Assembly (NCBI GenBank): GCA_028565635.1
Contig: JAOXYB010047824.1
Location: 1-12,096, forward strand
Direction: 5' to 3'
Length of the DNA: 12,096 nt
Origin: Phoronis ovalis
Lineage: Eukaryota > Phoronida > Phoronidae
This document shows, piece after piece, positions 1 to 7,871 of the stretch. The number at the start of each line of letters is the position of its first letter. Within the stretch, counting starts at the first letter, position 1. The notes beneath the pieces were generated by a model that was given only the letters and a program-made list of their open reading frames with translations, was not told where the DNA came from and made no database searches. The position numbers and the translations under genes were made by a program.

Positions 1-33
1 GTGTTTGACCCCGATTTACGATCATCTACAAAT

Positions 34-152
34 ATATTTTTCCGGAATTCCCATATTCGTACACCCCCTTTACGCATCTATTATAGTTTCCGAGAATTCA
101 TACACCCATATTTTCGGAGAATTTTGTATTTCCCAAATTTCGTCCACCCCCC
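34..152. repeat. Degenerate C-run repeat, three poor units
   Basis: Three related stretches follow one another: 34-68, 85-107 and 108-152. Each runs from a TTTCCGGAATT/TTTTCGGAGAATT-like core through an ATTCGT or TTTCGT step to a CACCC(CCC) run. The first and third are the most alike and start about 74 bp apart; the middle one is shorter. The surrounding 1-219 frame is open only because the DNA is low in stops here; its translation is rich in F, I, R and P with no recognisable domain, so I do not call a gene. The unit may belong to the transposon remnant just downstream, but nothing joins them directly. Confidence 0.35.
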
Positions 153-308
153 AAAATTAAAAAAAATAATAATTTTTTTTTTGTACGAATTTGAGAAGAA
201 TTACCGTAGATTTGTTTGATAAAATGGCAGTCTTCAAAATTTGCCTTATGCATGGTAAACAATAGATTTAAAAAATCTTAAATATTCCTACCAGGAGCAC
301 AAAAAAAT

Positions 309-395
309 TAATAATCTCCCCTCTCTAATAATCGTCCCCTCCCTTAAAACTTTTTTTAAATAATCCCCCAGGGCAATTATTGGGAAAATATGGTA
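309..395. mobile_element. Decayed DNA-transposon/MITE end (AATAATC-CCCCTC repeats ending in GGTA)
   Basis: Two tandem 17-18 bp units, TAATAATCTCCCCTCTC (309-325) and TAATAATCGTCCCCTCCC (326-343), are followed by a weaker AAATAATCCCCCAGGG copy. The stretch ends in CAATTATTGGGAAAATATGGTA-like sequence at 395. From memory, subterminal (AATAATCGCCCCCTCCC)n repeats ending in GGGAAAATACGGTA are a frequent transposon terminus in marine invertebrate genomes. I cannot name the family. No convincing partner end (TACCGTATTTTCCC) is visible in the window, so this is a solo or truncated end, or its partner lies upstream of base 1. Confidence 0.45.
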
Positions 396-1073
396 GACAT
401 CATTACAAGCACTCTTATGATGTTCCAATCTCTTATCACACAAGCCTCTGCTTGATTACTACACACACAGGATTCAGGTTAATTGCTAGATATTTCTTGA
501 AACATAGAAACAATGTATTAGAAAAAATATAAGTAATTATTTTGAAAATCTAAATATGTCAACTTTTGTGAGTTAGTAACCATCCTGTCCCGGCATTGTG
601 TGTAGACAATTTCACAGCACATTTCATTCAAAGTTTAATTTTATGCTCCAGCCACAGGATTGAATCAAAAACAAAAACTTTCTTTTTAAGTAAGGCATAT
701 CTCTAGGTTACACTTGAAAAGTTCAATGTAAAAGTGCAGAATTAAGAGAGCAAAAGTTTATCAGTAACTAAATACACATTTGACTTTTTGCACTCTGGGG
801 AGCAGTGGCTGTTTGTTGCATTTTATACTTCAGAGTTAGACTTGCATTATTGGTATATCTGATATATCTGATGCATGTAAAATAAAAAATATAAATTTTG
901 TCCATTCTGTGTTTCACATCATACACAAATAAAAAGTCTTGTATGGCCATTTGTAAACAAAATGAGGAATTTTTAATCTTCAAATGAGTAATACCTTCTT
1001 ATTGCAGGAGAACAGGCATGTAAACGTGAAAGCACAATACTAGCTAGCCTTGACTCCCAGTTCAGTTACTGGA
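396..1073. other. AT-rich stretch without a recognised gene
   Basis: No coding exon, RNA gene or clear repeat is visible. The only local structure is a 9-bp tandem duplication, TATATCTGA twice at 854-871. The minus-strand frame at 768-983 has no domain-like composition. Confidence 0.6.
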
Positions 1074-1081
1074 GGTGTATT

Positions 1082-1534
1082 GCCAGTCTGAATAAATCCA
1101 TCCGTTAGTGTTCCGTACTCTCTCAACTAACGTCTGGGCTTAACCATAGTTAATTTTTGTTTATTATCTCGAAAAGCAGAAGAACGATAATCCCTTTATT
1201 TCTATATAAAGTGTCATGAAAGTCTTGACACCAATCAAATTGCAGCTTGCAATAATAGGTATAACAGTGGACTAAGCAGGTAGGGGGTCGAACACACACA
1301 TGCTGTGCTGCCAGAGTTTATCTATCAAAAAGGTAGCTCCCTGGTGATATCTATTCAGAATGAGTCATAATGATAGAATAGACCTGGTAGGCGACGAAGG
1401 ATCACGCAGAGAGAAAGGCTCATCTCAGTTGGCAAAAGATTAATGACGTAATTATTTCGCTCTTGTTAAATTGAAGGAATATAACAAAAATTGACTATGG
1501 TTACAGAACACTGACGGATGGATTTATTCAGACT
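1082..1534. mobile_element. Fold-back MITE with long asymmetric inverted repeats
   Basis: Long inverted arms bound this segment. Positions 1083-1105 and 1514-1536 are perfect reverse complements over 23 bp (core CCAGTCTGAATAAATCC). The match continues through 1106-1117 with a couple of differences. After an unmatched block of about 24 bp (1118-1141) it resumes at 1142-1161 against 1483-1502, with one mismatch in 20. The 8-mer GGTGTATT occurs in direct orientation at 1074-1081 and 1535-1542. This is the expected place for an 8-bp target duplication, which would suit hAT, although it overlaps the GG of the right repeat by 2 bp, so the exact ends are uncertain. The interior of about 320 bp encodes nothing. 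It holds a small hairpin with GTGTCA/TGACAC arms at 1211-1231. Confidence 0.7.
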
Positions 1535-1542
1535 GGTGTATT

Positions 1543-1685
1543 ACATGTATGGATAAAAATTTCATTTTACCCGGGCAATGAAATGAAATCTGAACTATAA
1601 GTGCCGTTTAGCAAAGGCCAGGTTGCAGAAATATCCAGACCTATTACGATTATCCTGGTTCCATGGATATCCAAAGACCTCTGGA
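1543..1685. other. Lead-in to the AGGTCA array, small hairpin
   Basis: ATATCCA at 1631-1637 and TGGATAT at 1664-1670 form a 7-bp inverted repeat. AGGTTGCA near 1620 reappears in the hairpin at 2192-2216. This could mean that 1620-2216 is a single repeat element, but the support is thin. Confidence 0.3.
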
Positions 1686-2089
1686 TGACCTTTACCTCTT
1701 GTCGAAAGTTTCATAAAATTTTGAGATTTTGATTGTTTGACCTCTGAATAACCTTTTGGACCTCCAAGTCAACTAAGACAACCTCTAAATGACCTTTTAA
1801 CTTCATTATTGAAATTTCATCAAATTAATTTTTTGACCTTTTGACCTCAAAATGACCATATGACCCTAGACTACCTGTAAATGACATAAACCATCATTTT
1901 CAGCTAACTTACCCCAGGGAAGTCGTATGTCAAATTACTGTAGCACCACAATAAAAAATCTGACCTTTTGACCCATAAAAAGCCTCAAAAATCATCTTGT
2001 TGACCTTTAGGTGACCATATACCATCATTTTTGAAGCTTTTAAGACATTTTCGAAATTTGAGCTACTGACCTCAAATTGACACTGACCT
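1686..2089. repeat. Degenerate tandem array rich in TGACCT (minus-strand AGGTCA)
   Basis: TGACCT occurs exactly at 1686, 1738, 1790, 1834, 1842, 1961, 2001, 2067 and 2084, with one-base variants TGACCA/TGACCC at 1853, 1861, 1969 and 2012. The first four principal copies (1686, 1738, 1790, 1842) are exactly 52 bp apart. Blocks 1 and 3 resemble each other (GAAAGTTTCAT against GAAATTTCAT), as do blocks 2 and 4, so the true period is about 104 bp with two copies. A further pair, ACCATCATTTT near 1889 and near 2021, is offset by about 130 bp. On the minus strand TGACCT is the nuclear-receptor half-site AGGTCA. Two copies at 1834 and 1842 form a direct repeat with a 2-bp spacer. No coding potential is seen. 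I favour a decayed repeat over a designed enhancer. Confidence 0.6.
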
Positions 2090-2191
2090 AATTTTTGTAT
2101 GTCCCCTCCCTACTAAGTCCACACCTCAAGTTTGGTACCTGTAGCTCAAAGCGTTTCTAAAGTGGAAGAAAAAAAGAAGATATAATCCCAA

Positions 2192-2216
2192 TAGGTTGCA
2201 CCTGCTGTGCAACCTA
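2192..2216. repeat. Perfect hairpin, 10-bp arms and 5-nt loop
   Basis: TAGGTTGCAC (2192-2201) and GTGCAACCTA (2207-2216) are exact reverse complements around the loop CTGCT. The hairpin sits just after the AGGTCA array and is followed by AT-rich unique-looking DNA, as if marking the end of an interspersed repeat. A bacterial-type terminator is excluded by the eukaryotic context. It could be a Helitron-like terminal hairpin, but the usual CTRR about 10 nt downstream is not seen; the only CTAA overlaps the stem. Confidence 0.6.
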
Positions 2217-2527
2217 ATGAGAGATAAATAAAACAGCGCAGAGCATATCATGTAGAACTGCTGGCAACTGGCAGGCCATCATTTTTTAAAACTATATATA
2301 TAGTAAATTCAACAGGGTGCTTATTTAAGCATAATATTATAGTAAAATTATCATGTGCTTAAACAAGGATGCAAGAGTAGAAATACCTTTTTGCACTTTA
2401 TTCTTCCCAAAATATCATTATATTTATTGACTTTAAATGGAAGCTTATTCAAATATATGCCAATTTCTCAGATTTCCAAAATTTTTGTTTTATTGAAAAC
2501 CATATAAAATCATGTTCAGCATACAGT
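2217..2527. other. AT-rich stretch with small palindromes
   Basis: No gene is visible. A perfect 14-bp palindrome, ACTATATATATAGT, lies at 2291-2304. A GCTTA-TT-TAAGC hairpin lies at 2319-2330. Confidence 0.5.
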
Positions 2528-2535
2528 GATGGTCA

Positions 2536-2958
2536 CCTGGGGGGGTGACCTCTGTAAATATACATACTGGGGGGAGTGCAGCCGCCACTTCAAAACACGA
2601 GACACTTGAATTACCTGCTTTACTGAAAAATATGGCACACTTGAACTACCATTTTGCTTAAGTGCACGGGACCTATTGAAAATGTCAAAACATACGGTGA
2701 GAGAACAAAATATAGATCGTGATTCTTACAAGTTGCTGAATTTTTGCGATTTTGCAAAAATTGTAATAACACATAAGAAAAATCATCACCCTTTCCTGGA
2801 CTAAAAAGTATTTCTGAAAAATGTGACACTTGAACTACCATTTTAACAAGTGAGGGTTAATTTTACCTAAAATTTACTGACACGGGCTACCAAATAGGCT
2901 AAAAACATACCCCATAAGGGCGGCACCCTCACATCTGGGAATATTTAAGTCACCCCCG
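2536..2958. mobile_element. MITE with G-rich inverted ends and internal direct repeats
   Basis: The left end, starting CCTGGGGGGGTGACC, mirrors the reverse complement of the right end, CGGGGGTGACTTAAATATT. The similarity extends inward about 50 bp: TAAATATACATACTGGGG pairs with TAAATATTCCCAGA, and GTGCAGCCGCC with GTGCCGCCC. Flanking 8-mers GATGGTCA (2528-2535) and GGTGGTTA (2959-2966) match at 6 of 8 positions and may be an aged target duplication. Alternatively the inverted repeat may run out to TGAT/ATCA at 2527-2530/2966-2969. Inside, a block of about 31 bp ending ACTTGAACTACCATTTT is repeated at 2624-2655 and 2815-2844, with a partial copy at 2602. A perfect hairpin (AATTTTTGC, 6-nt loop, GCAAAAATT) lies at 2739-2762. 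No transposase is encoded. Confidence 0.65.
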
Positions 2959-2966
2959 GGTGGTTA

Positions 2967-4018
2967 TCATGAAAAACAACTGTGTATATGAATAGACTAC
3001 TTGCCACCATGCAGTTTTGACCAAAATGTTACCAGTATGTCCACATTACATGAATGAACAATGAGGCAGTTCTCTGTGAGCTTGTTTGATTAAGTAACAA
3101 AATGCAGCATGCGCAACCATGTTCATGCAGGTAATTCATAGTATACAGCTATTATAAAATTGAAAAGGCTGACATTGTTAGGGTTTACCCACAGTGCCCA
3201 CAAAGGCATGCAAATAGTCTATTAAAAGTGCAAATCACTTTATTAATTACCACCTGCATAAAATATTAAATTGTGTATAAAAACCACAATAAGAATATCA
3301 TGTAAGGCACTTGTTATTGTGCACCATGTACATGTTTAGTAACACGTAAAAACCATTTCTAAGATGACGTTACAGAGGTGAAGGAAAATAGACTTCCGTT
3401 TGTCACATGAGAAAATTCAAACTGGTTTGAATGCAATTTCTACTCATAACCGATTTGATATTTTGTGAGAACACAGATCTGACTTTAATTTTAATGGGTT
3501 GAGGTAAACCACTTATCCTAGCATACTTAAAATCACCATGTAAAGCCAGTTTGAATGGTTGGATGGTAACATGCTTTCACTATGTGTATCTAGTTTCGCA
3601 AAATCAATTTCAAAAAAAAAAATTGAAACTTAATTTTTCAAATTGATTTGAGTTTCATTGGGTTAATGGGTATAAATCATAATAATGTTTTTAAATTATC
3701 CATACTTAGTTTAAAATTTTCAGTAATTATTTATTATCCAGAATCAACATTTTTGGTCTATTAATCATACTATTTAATTTCAAAAAAGTAAAACAGCTAT
3801 AGAGTTGCTTTTTATTACGACTTTAAAAAAATGAAAAAATTTACACAAAAATACAATAAATGATGTGAGCTACGTAAAGAACATGGTATTGTTGAAGATG
3901 AAACTCACCGAAAAGCAACACCGGCAGACAGTTTATAATCAAAGGTGAACAGCGAATTTCAATTGAAATTTTGAGAATTGTCAAAATAGTGATTAATAAA
4001 TCTAAGTGAGTGAGAGAG
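2967..4018. other. AT-rich stretch without a recognised gene; one long A/T hairpin
   Basis: Nothing coding is seen. AAATCAATTT (3601-3610) and AAATTGATTT (3640-3649) are exact reverse complements, and the pairing runs inward with one mismatch for about 16 bp per arm. An alternative inner TTTCAA/TTGAAA pairing lies within the left side. The minus-strand frame at 3841-4053 overlaps the next MITE and shows no domain. Confidence 0.5.
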
Positions 4019-4026
4019 AAATATGG

Positions 4027-4362
4027 CCGGGGGAGGAGGAGGGGTACTACCAATCATGATGACTATATATAAGTGCCGCACCATGGACCCCCTTTTTCGG
4101 GCTCCACTTTTACTACGGGTATCTTTTTATATGTTTATGCAACACTTTTCCCTGGGGTGTTTTTGCATTAAGTTTTTACAATGGGGCACACAGTTTCAAT
4201 AACTGATTATTTACCACATTTTGGATGTAAATTTCCAGGATTTTGTTTACTGCTTTTGCTATTTCTACAATTTTTTTACCAAGGGGTGTATAAATTTTTA
4301 CCATGCGTTTTTTCCCCTCGAGTCTCACATCCCACCAAACTTTTTGGCAAGTACCCCTCAGG
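4027..4362. mobile_element. MITE with G-rich inverted ends (same loose group)
   Basis: The left end, CCGGGGGAGGAGGAGGGGTACT followed by ACCAA, pairs with the reverse complement of the right end, CCTGAGGGGTACTTGCCAA. The shared core is GAGGGGTACT..CCAA. Flanking 8-mers AAATATGG (4019-4026) and AGATATGG (4363-4370) differ at one position, which fits an 8-bp target duplication. The subterminal GTGCCGCACC near 4074 parallels GTGCCGC sequences just inside the ends of the elements at 2536 and 7232. The interior has loosely repeated TTTTTACCA and GGGGTGT blocks. The small overlapping frames on both strands here are by-products of this repeat, not genes. Confidence 0.6.
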
Positions 4363-4370
4363 AGATATGG

Positions 4371-5176
4371 ACAGAACAGGTTAATTAACCTGATCGATCC
4401 CCATTTAAAATACTTCAAATGTTTGATCATTCCTGTAGTTCGTAGCAACACTTTCTGGTTCTCCAAACAGCTTGCTTCGTTAGTGCTTCCTACATTTTAG
4501 TGTTATCTTTAATTAAGAGTACAGCTAATTATCCATGGAGTATCCATTATTCAAGTTCATTAACCAAAACATATAGTAATTCATTACATCCATGTGCCCT
4601 GGGCATGTTATCTGCAGATAACAACAATGATTGCAGCATAAACAATCACCATCACATAACACAAACAATATAGAACTCAGCCAGATTGGGATTGTAATTC
4701 TAAAATCCAGCAAAATGTTATCAATATTCTAGGGTCAATGATTATTTCAAGGTTGGCTCTAAACAATTGTTGAGATTTGTAAATAATAGCTGGTGGATGA
4801 ACCTAGTTTATACTTACATATGATGAAGAAGTGCATGATTTTTGTGGAAATCACTGCAAATTATAAAGTCAGTTTTAGAGGTTAGTAGTTTAAGAGTTTC
4901 CTAACCTCGAGGTGCTGGAATTTGCAACCAATAATTTTGAAATGCAATGATAGAAGGCATACTTGCTATAGTATATCACACTCTGCCTTGTCACCCTGAC
5001 AATCTTGTTATTTTAATGCGTTAGTGGAAAAAAATATTGTTACATATTTTATCAGCATAAGTGAAATAAGATTTCAAATTCAGAATTTTTAAATGTGCCG
5101 TTTTTAGAATAGTTTCTGTTTTGCAAATCCCTGTTATAAGTTCCTTGTAGCCAATTGTAGCTCGCAGTTTGTCCTC
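4371..5176. other. AT-rich stretch without a recognised feature
   Basis: I see no exon, RNA gene or repeat that I can support. The minus-strand frame at 4525-4713 is cysteine-rich but has no recognisable family pattern and no splice context. Confidence 0.55.
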
Positions 5177-5188
5177 GGGGGGGGGGGG
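5177..5188 (+). repeat. Run of 12 G, possible solo MITE end
   Basis: An uninterrupted G12 run is preceded by TCCTC and followed by TATCCAGTT. The pattern C..GGGGGGGGG-TA resembles the left ends of the elements at 4027 and 7232, and GAGTACCCTCA at 5213-5223 resembles an inverted GGGTACT core. If the two form a pair, the unit is under 50 bp and must be a deletion remnant. A small hairpin CATTGT/ACAATG follows near 5232-5248. Confidence 0.4.
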
Positions 5189-5985
5189 TATCCAGTTATA
5201 AGTAAGAAAATCGAGTACCCTCACATGTAGCATTGTACCACACAATGAATGGATGCAGGGTTTGAACTTGATATTTATGCACATGATAAATACCCAAAAG
5301 GAAGTGTTCACAGGCAATCATAATTATTACCATTTTTAGTCTTGAAATAAGTAAAGCGATACTCAAATTAACAGTGTAATCTAAATGCTCTTGTCCATGT
5401 GCATCGATTTTATCGGCAATGGAAAATTATTATAGTCATTTATGAAACAAGAACTTTCATAAAAACATAACTCGCGCTGATGAGAAATTTTGCAACATTT
5501 TTTCCACTAAACTGTTCAAAACAACATATATGATACTTTAGAAACTGCTGTAACTGGTGACCATTTACTACTATCAGAAGTTGACCATTTAATATTATAG
5601 AAATAATTCATAATAGTTCAAGAATGTAGCACTAGCATTAAAAAAATAGAATCATCCTGTGTCTCTTTGATAACTCCTTGGTATCACATGGCACACTTTC
5701 ACGTACTAAATTTATTGCAGAAGAAGTGGAATATCGGGTTTTAAAATAAAACCGAGAAGAGCTACAAGTGAATTGTGTGCATTTGTCAAGTGCGAAAAGG
5801 AAACCTTTCGATTGACAAAAAATTCTTCATAAATGCAGATGGTTTTCTTTTACTGCATGTGCACTTTCATAACAGGAGCACAACTTCATTTGTTATTCGT
5901 AGCTTGTTTCTTGTATCTAAGCACCTTACGCTATGTACCTCAGTAGAAGTGAAGTCCACATATATCCATAATTTTACTAAAATTT
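5189..5985. other. AT-rich stretch without a recognised gene
   Basis: There are only minor repeats: TGACCATTTA twice (near 5558 and 5582), and a perfect 7-bp-arm hairpin GGTTTTA-AAA-TAAAACC at 5737-5753. The plus-strand frame at 5775-6023 runs into the hAT element and shows no domain. Confidence 0.5.
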
Positions 5986-5993
5986 CAACTGTA

Positions 5994-6358
5994 CAGGGCT
6001 CAACACCTGCTGAAAATAAGTAGTAGCCCTGTGGGCCAGCTGTGTTCCAAATCAAGTGGCCCCATTAATTTCTGGGAGCCCAGTATTTTTTGTGCGAGCG
6101 TCAAAGCAAGCCCGCTTCTAAAAGAATTGACAAGCAAAAAAAAAACGATACGCAATTTGTTCCCGGGTTCTATTTGCTTGCCAAACGACGACCGGGAGCG
6201 TCTTTTTGCGTTTGGATGTTAAAATTAGTTCAAAGGGAGACCGCAGGTGGCTGCCAGTAGGTGGCCCATCAGGCCAACGTACACCACTGCAGTTCATGTG
6301 GCCCGACCAACTTTTTAGTCGCCTCGGGCTCTCGGACCAGCGAAACTGTCGAGCCCTG
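5994..6358. mobile_element. Non-autonomous hAT-type element (CAGGGCTC ends)
   Basis: The left end CAGGGCTCAACA (5994-6005) and the reverse complement of the right end CAGGGCTCGACA (6347-6358) match at 11 of 12 positions. CAGGGCTCGA is a typical hAT terminus in animal genomes, recalled from general knowledge. The interior is richer in G+C and CpG than its surroundings and carries GGGCCA/TGGCCC blocks near both ends, also typical. The 8-mers immediately outside (CAACTGTA and TTGTAAAG) do not match in register, though both contain TGTA, so the target duplication is eroded or the ends are off by a base or two. No transposase is encoded; small frames inside are by-products. Confidence 0.7.
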
Positions 6359-6366
6359 TTGTAAAG

Positions 6367-7204
6367 ACAGGTATAAAAGTACAATTCAAGCTGAGATGCG
6401 AATCAGATACAGCATCAATTCAAAGTTAACATTACTTTTATTTCTATATGCGTCATTTATGATTTAATGATTAATGTACCAGGTAGTACCATATTTGGAA
6501 TTTAGCAAAATAACAAGATAAAGTTACATTGACACATATGAATTTTTATAAATTTACTGCTTATTATAAATTTCTAAATACAACATCAATGATGGAAAGT
6601 CATATGCCCTATAATTCACACTTTCATGCCAGTGGCTAAATACTCATAAAATACTAAGAAACATTTTTCAAGAAAGAAAATCATTGATAAATACATGAAA
6701 TATTTCTAAAAAGCCCTGGATTCAGTGCAGCAATGAATTGAACCTATCTTTTTCACTCAAAATGTCCGAAAAATTAATGGCATGGTATATAATGTACTTG
6801 TGAACAAATTTTAAGTCCTTATTGTCAAACAAGTTTTGTTTTAAGTTTTAAATAAGGCATGAAACATATGTTGAGGGACATATATGAAACTTAAATGAAT
6901 GATACAAGTGTTACTGCACTATGATAGATGTGTATAACATTAAACAATATAACTCAACTGGAACACTGACTTGGCATATATAATGGTATACCTGTTATGA
7001 ACAATTGTATGTACCCTAATACCTATATATTAAGTGCATATCAATTAACAAAAGCTGTGATTTCAACAGATAAATATGGAATGAAACATGTCATGCAACA
7101 TTATGCTTCACTTTGTAATTAAGTCAAATCAGAGCTTTGGTTTAAATTATGAAATGGTACATAATTTACCAAATAGGAGAATGCCATCAATAAAGATTAC
7201 TGCT
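6367..7204. other. AT-rich stretch, nothing recognised
   Basis: No exon, RNA gene, long repeat or inverted pair is supported here. The base composition is uniformly AT-rich with few CpG. Confidence 0.55.
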
Positions 7205-7231
7205 GCTTGCAATGAAGTGCGACCCTCTGGT

Positions 7232-7605
7232 CCCGGGGGGGGGTTACTCATGGTTTTTTTACTACAGGGATGTGCCGCGGAACCCAATCCAAAATGTTAG
7301 TTTGTGGTAGCAAACACAATCCAAATTTTTAGAAATATAAGGGTAGCAATCCGAAAATTTTAAAATATTTGAGTAGCAATCCATTTTTACGCAAACTGAC
7401 TGAAGTAAACCAAATTCCAAAAATCTTTTTATGGATACAAACCTAAATTGTTTGCTGTAAGCAGTGGGTGGCAATCACATTTTTGAATTTCTTTACGGTA
7501 GCAATCCAAAAAAATACAGTAAGAAGTATACAATCCAAATCCAAAATTTTCAACTGGGCTGCGCACCCCCACCAAAAAATACCTTGAGTACCCCCCCGGC
7601 CCGGG
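7232..7605. mobile_element. MITE with CCCGGG-G-run ends, nested in the fold-back element
   Basis: The left end CCCGGGGGGGGGTTACTC and the reverse complement of the right end CCCGGGCCGGGGGGGTACTC form imperfect inverted repeats about 50 bp long. They continue ATGGTTTTTTTA against AAGGTATTTTTT, then GGGATGTGCCGCG against GGGGGTGCGCAGC. The flanks CCTCTGGT (7224-7231) and CCTTTGGT (7606-7613) match at 7 of 8 positions. The intact opposite arm of the host element reads CCTGTGGT at the same place, so the 8-mer was host sequence duplicated on insertion. An 8-bp duplication suits hAT-like elements. The interior is a degenerate minisatellite (separate entry) and encodes no transposase. Confidence 0.75.
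7307..7536. repeat. Internal minisatellite, about 30-bp units (GTAGCAATCC)
   Basis: GTAGCAATCC or close variants recur at 7307 (GTAGCAAACA), 7343, 7373, 7468 (GTGGCAATCA), 7498 and 7526 (GTATACAATCC). Exact copies are 30 bp apart at 7343/7373, and 7468/7498 are also 30 apart. Weaker copies can be placed near 7407 and 7435. Each unit has the motif followed by an A/T block such as AAAATTTTAAAATATTTGA. The array fills almost the whole interior of the nested MITE. Confidence 0.6.
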
Positions 7606-7871
7606 CCTTTGGTATAGTGGTATTTCATTTGTCACGTCGCATGAGTTCATCTGTGATGCAGTATAGGTATTACAACATTAGCTTGAACTGCAGCGGAAAT
7701 CTTTGTGCAAATTTAATCATCATTATCATATCATCACAAAGCATTCGCGTTCTAAAATTTGAATGTTCCCGCTGCGGTTCAAGCTCATGCAGTAATACCT
7801 TTGCTGCATAAATAAAATTTGACATCACAAATGAAATTTCACTATACCACAGGGCCGCACTTCATTCAAGC

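Larger units (their letters stand above)
7205..7871. mobile_element. Fold-back MITE, split by a younger insertion
   Basis: The outer inverted pair is GCTTGCAATGAAGTGCG (7205-7221) against the reverse complement of 7855-7871, GCTTGAATGAAGTGCGG. It continues CCCTCTGGT against CCCTGTGGT. The left arm then breaks at 7231 and resumes at 7611 with GGTATAGTGGTATTTCATTTG, matching GGTATAGTGAAATTTCATTTG from the right arm. Deeper inside, AGGTATTAC and AGCTTGAACTGCAGCGG (near 7664-7697) match AGGTATTAC and AGCTTGAACCGCAGCGG on the other arm, with CTTTGTG/CACAAAG close to the loop. Removing 7232-7613 leaves a nearly continuous fold-back of about 285 bp. Its own target duplication is not evident and I cannot assign a superfamily. 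It encodes no protein. Confidence 0.7.

Noticed and set aside
1-219. 72-codon plus-strand open frame at the window start
   Set aside because: It coincides with a degenerate C-run repeat, has low-complexity composition (F, I, R, P) and no domain or splice context.
1251-1310. tRNA-like A and B boxes (CAGTGG... and GGGGTCGAACAC) suggesting a SINE
   Set aside because: The boxes are only about 20 bp apart, the B box is imperfect and no acceptor-stem pairing or A-rich tail is seen; the segment is inside the fold-back MITE.
2192-2216. Hairpin as a rho-independent terminator
   Set aside because: The context is eukaryotic and no T run follows.
4176-4500. Overlapping open frames on both strands
   Set aside because: They lie within or across the end of the MITE at 4027-4362 and show no family motif.
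6031-6467. Several small frames on both strands
   Set aside because: They are by-products of the higher G+C of the hAT-type element; none resembles a transposase.
7464-7811. 115-codon open frame, the longest in the window
   Set aside because: It runs across the junction of the nested MITE and the fold-back element, so it is an accident of two non-coding repeats.
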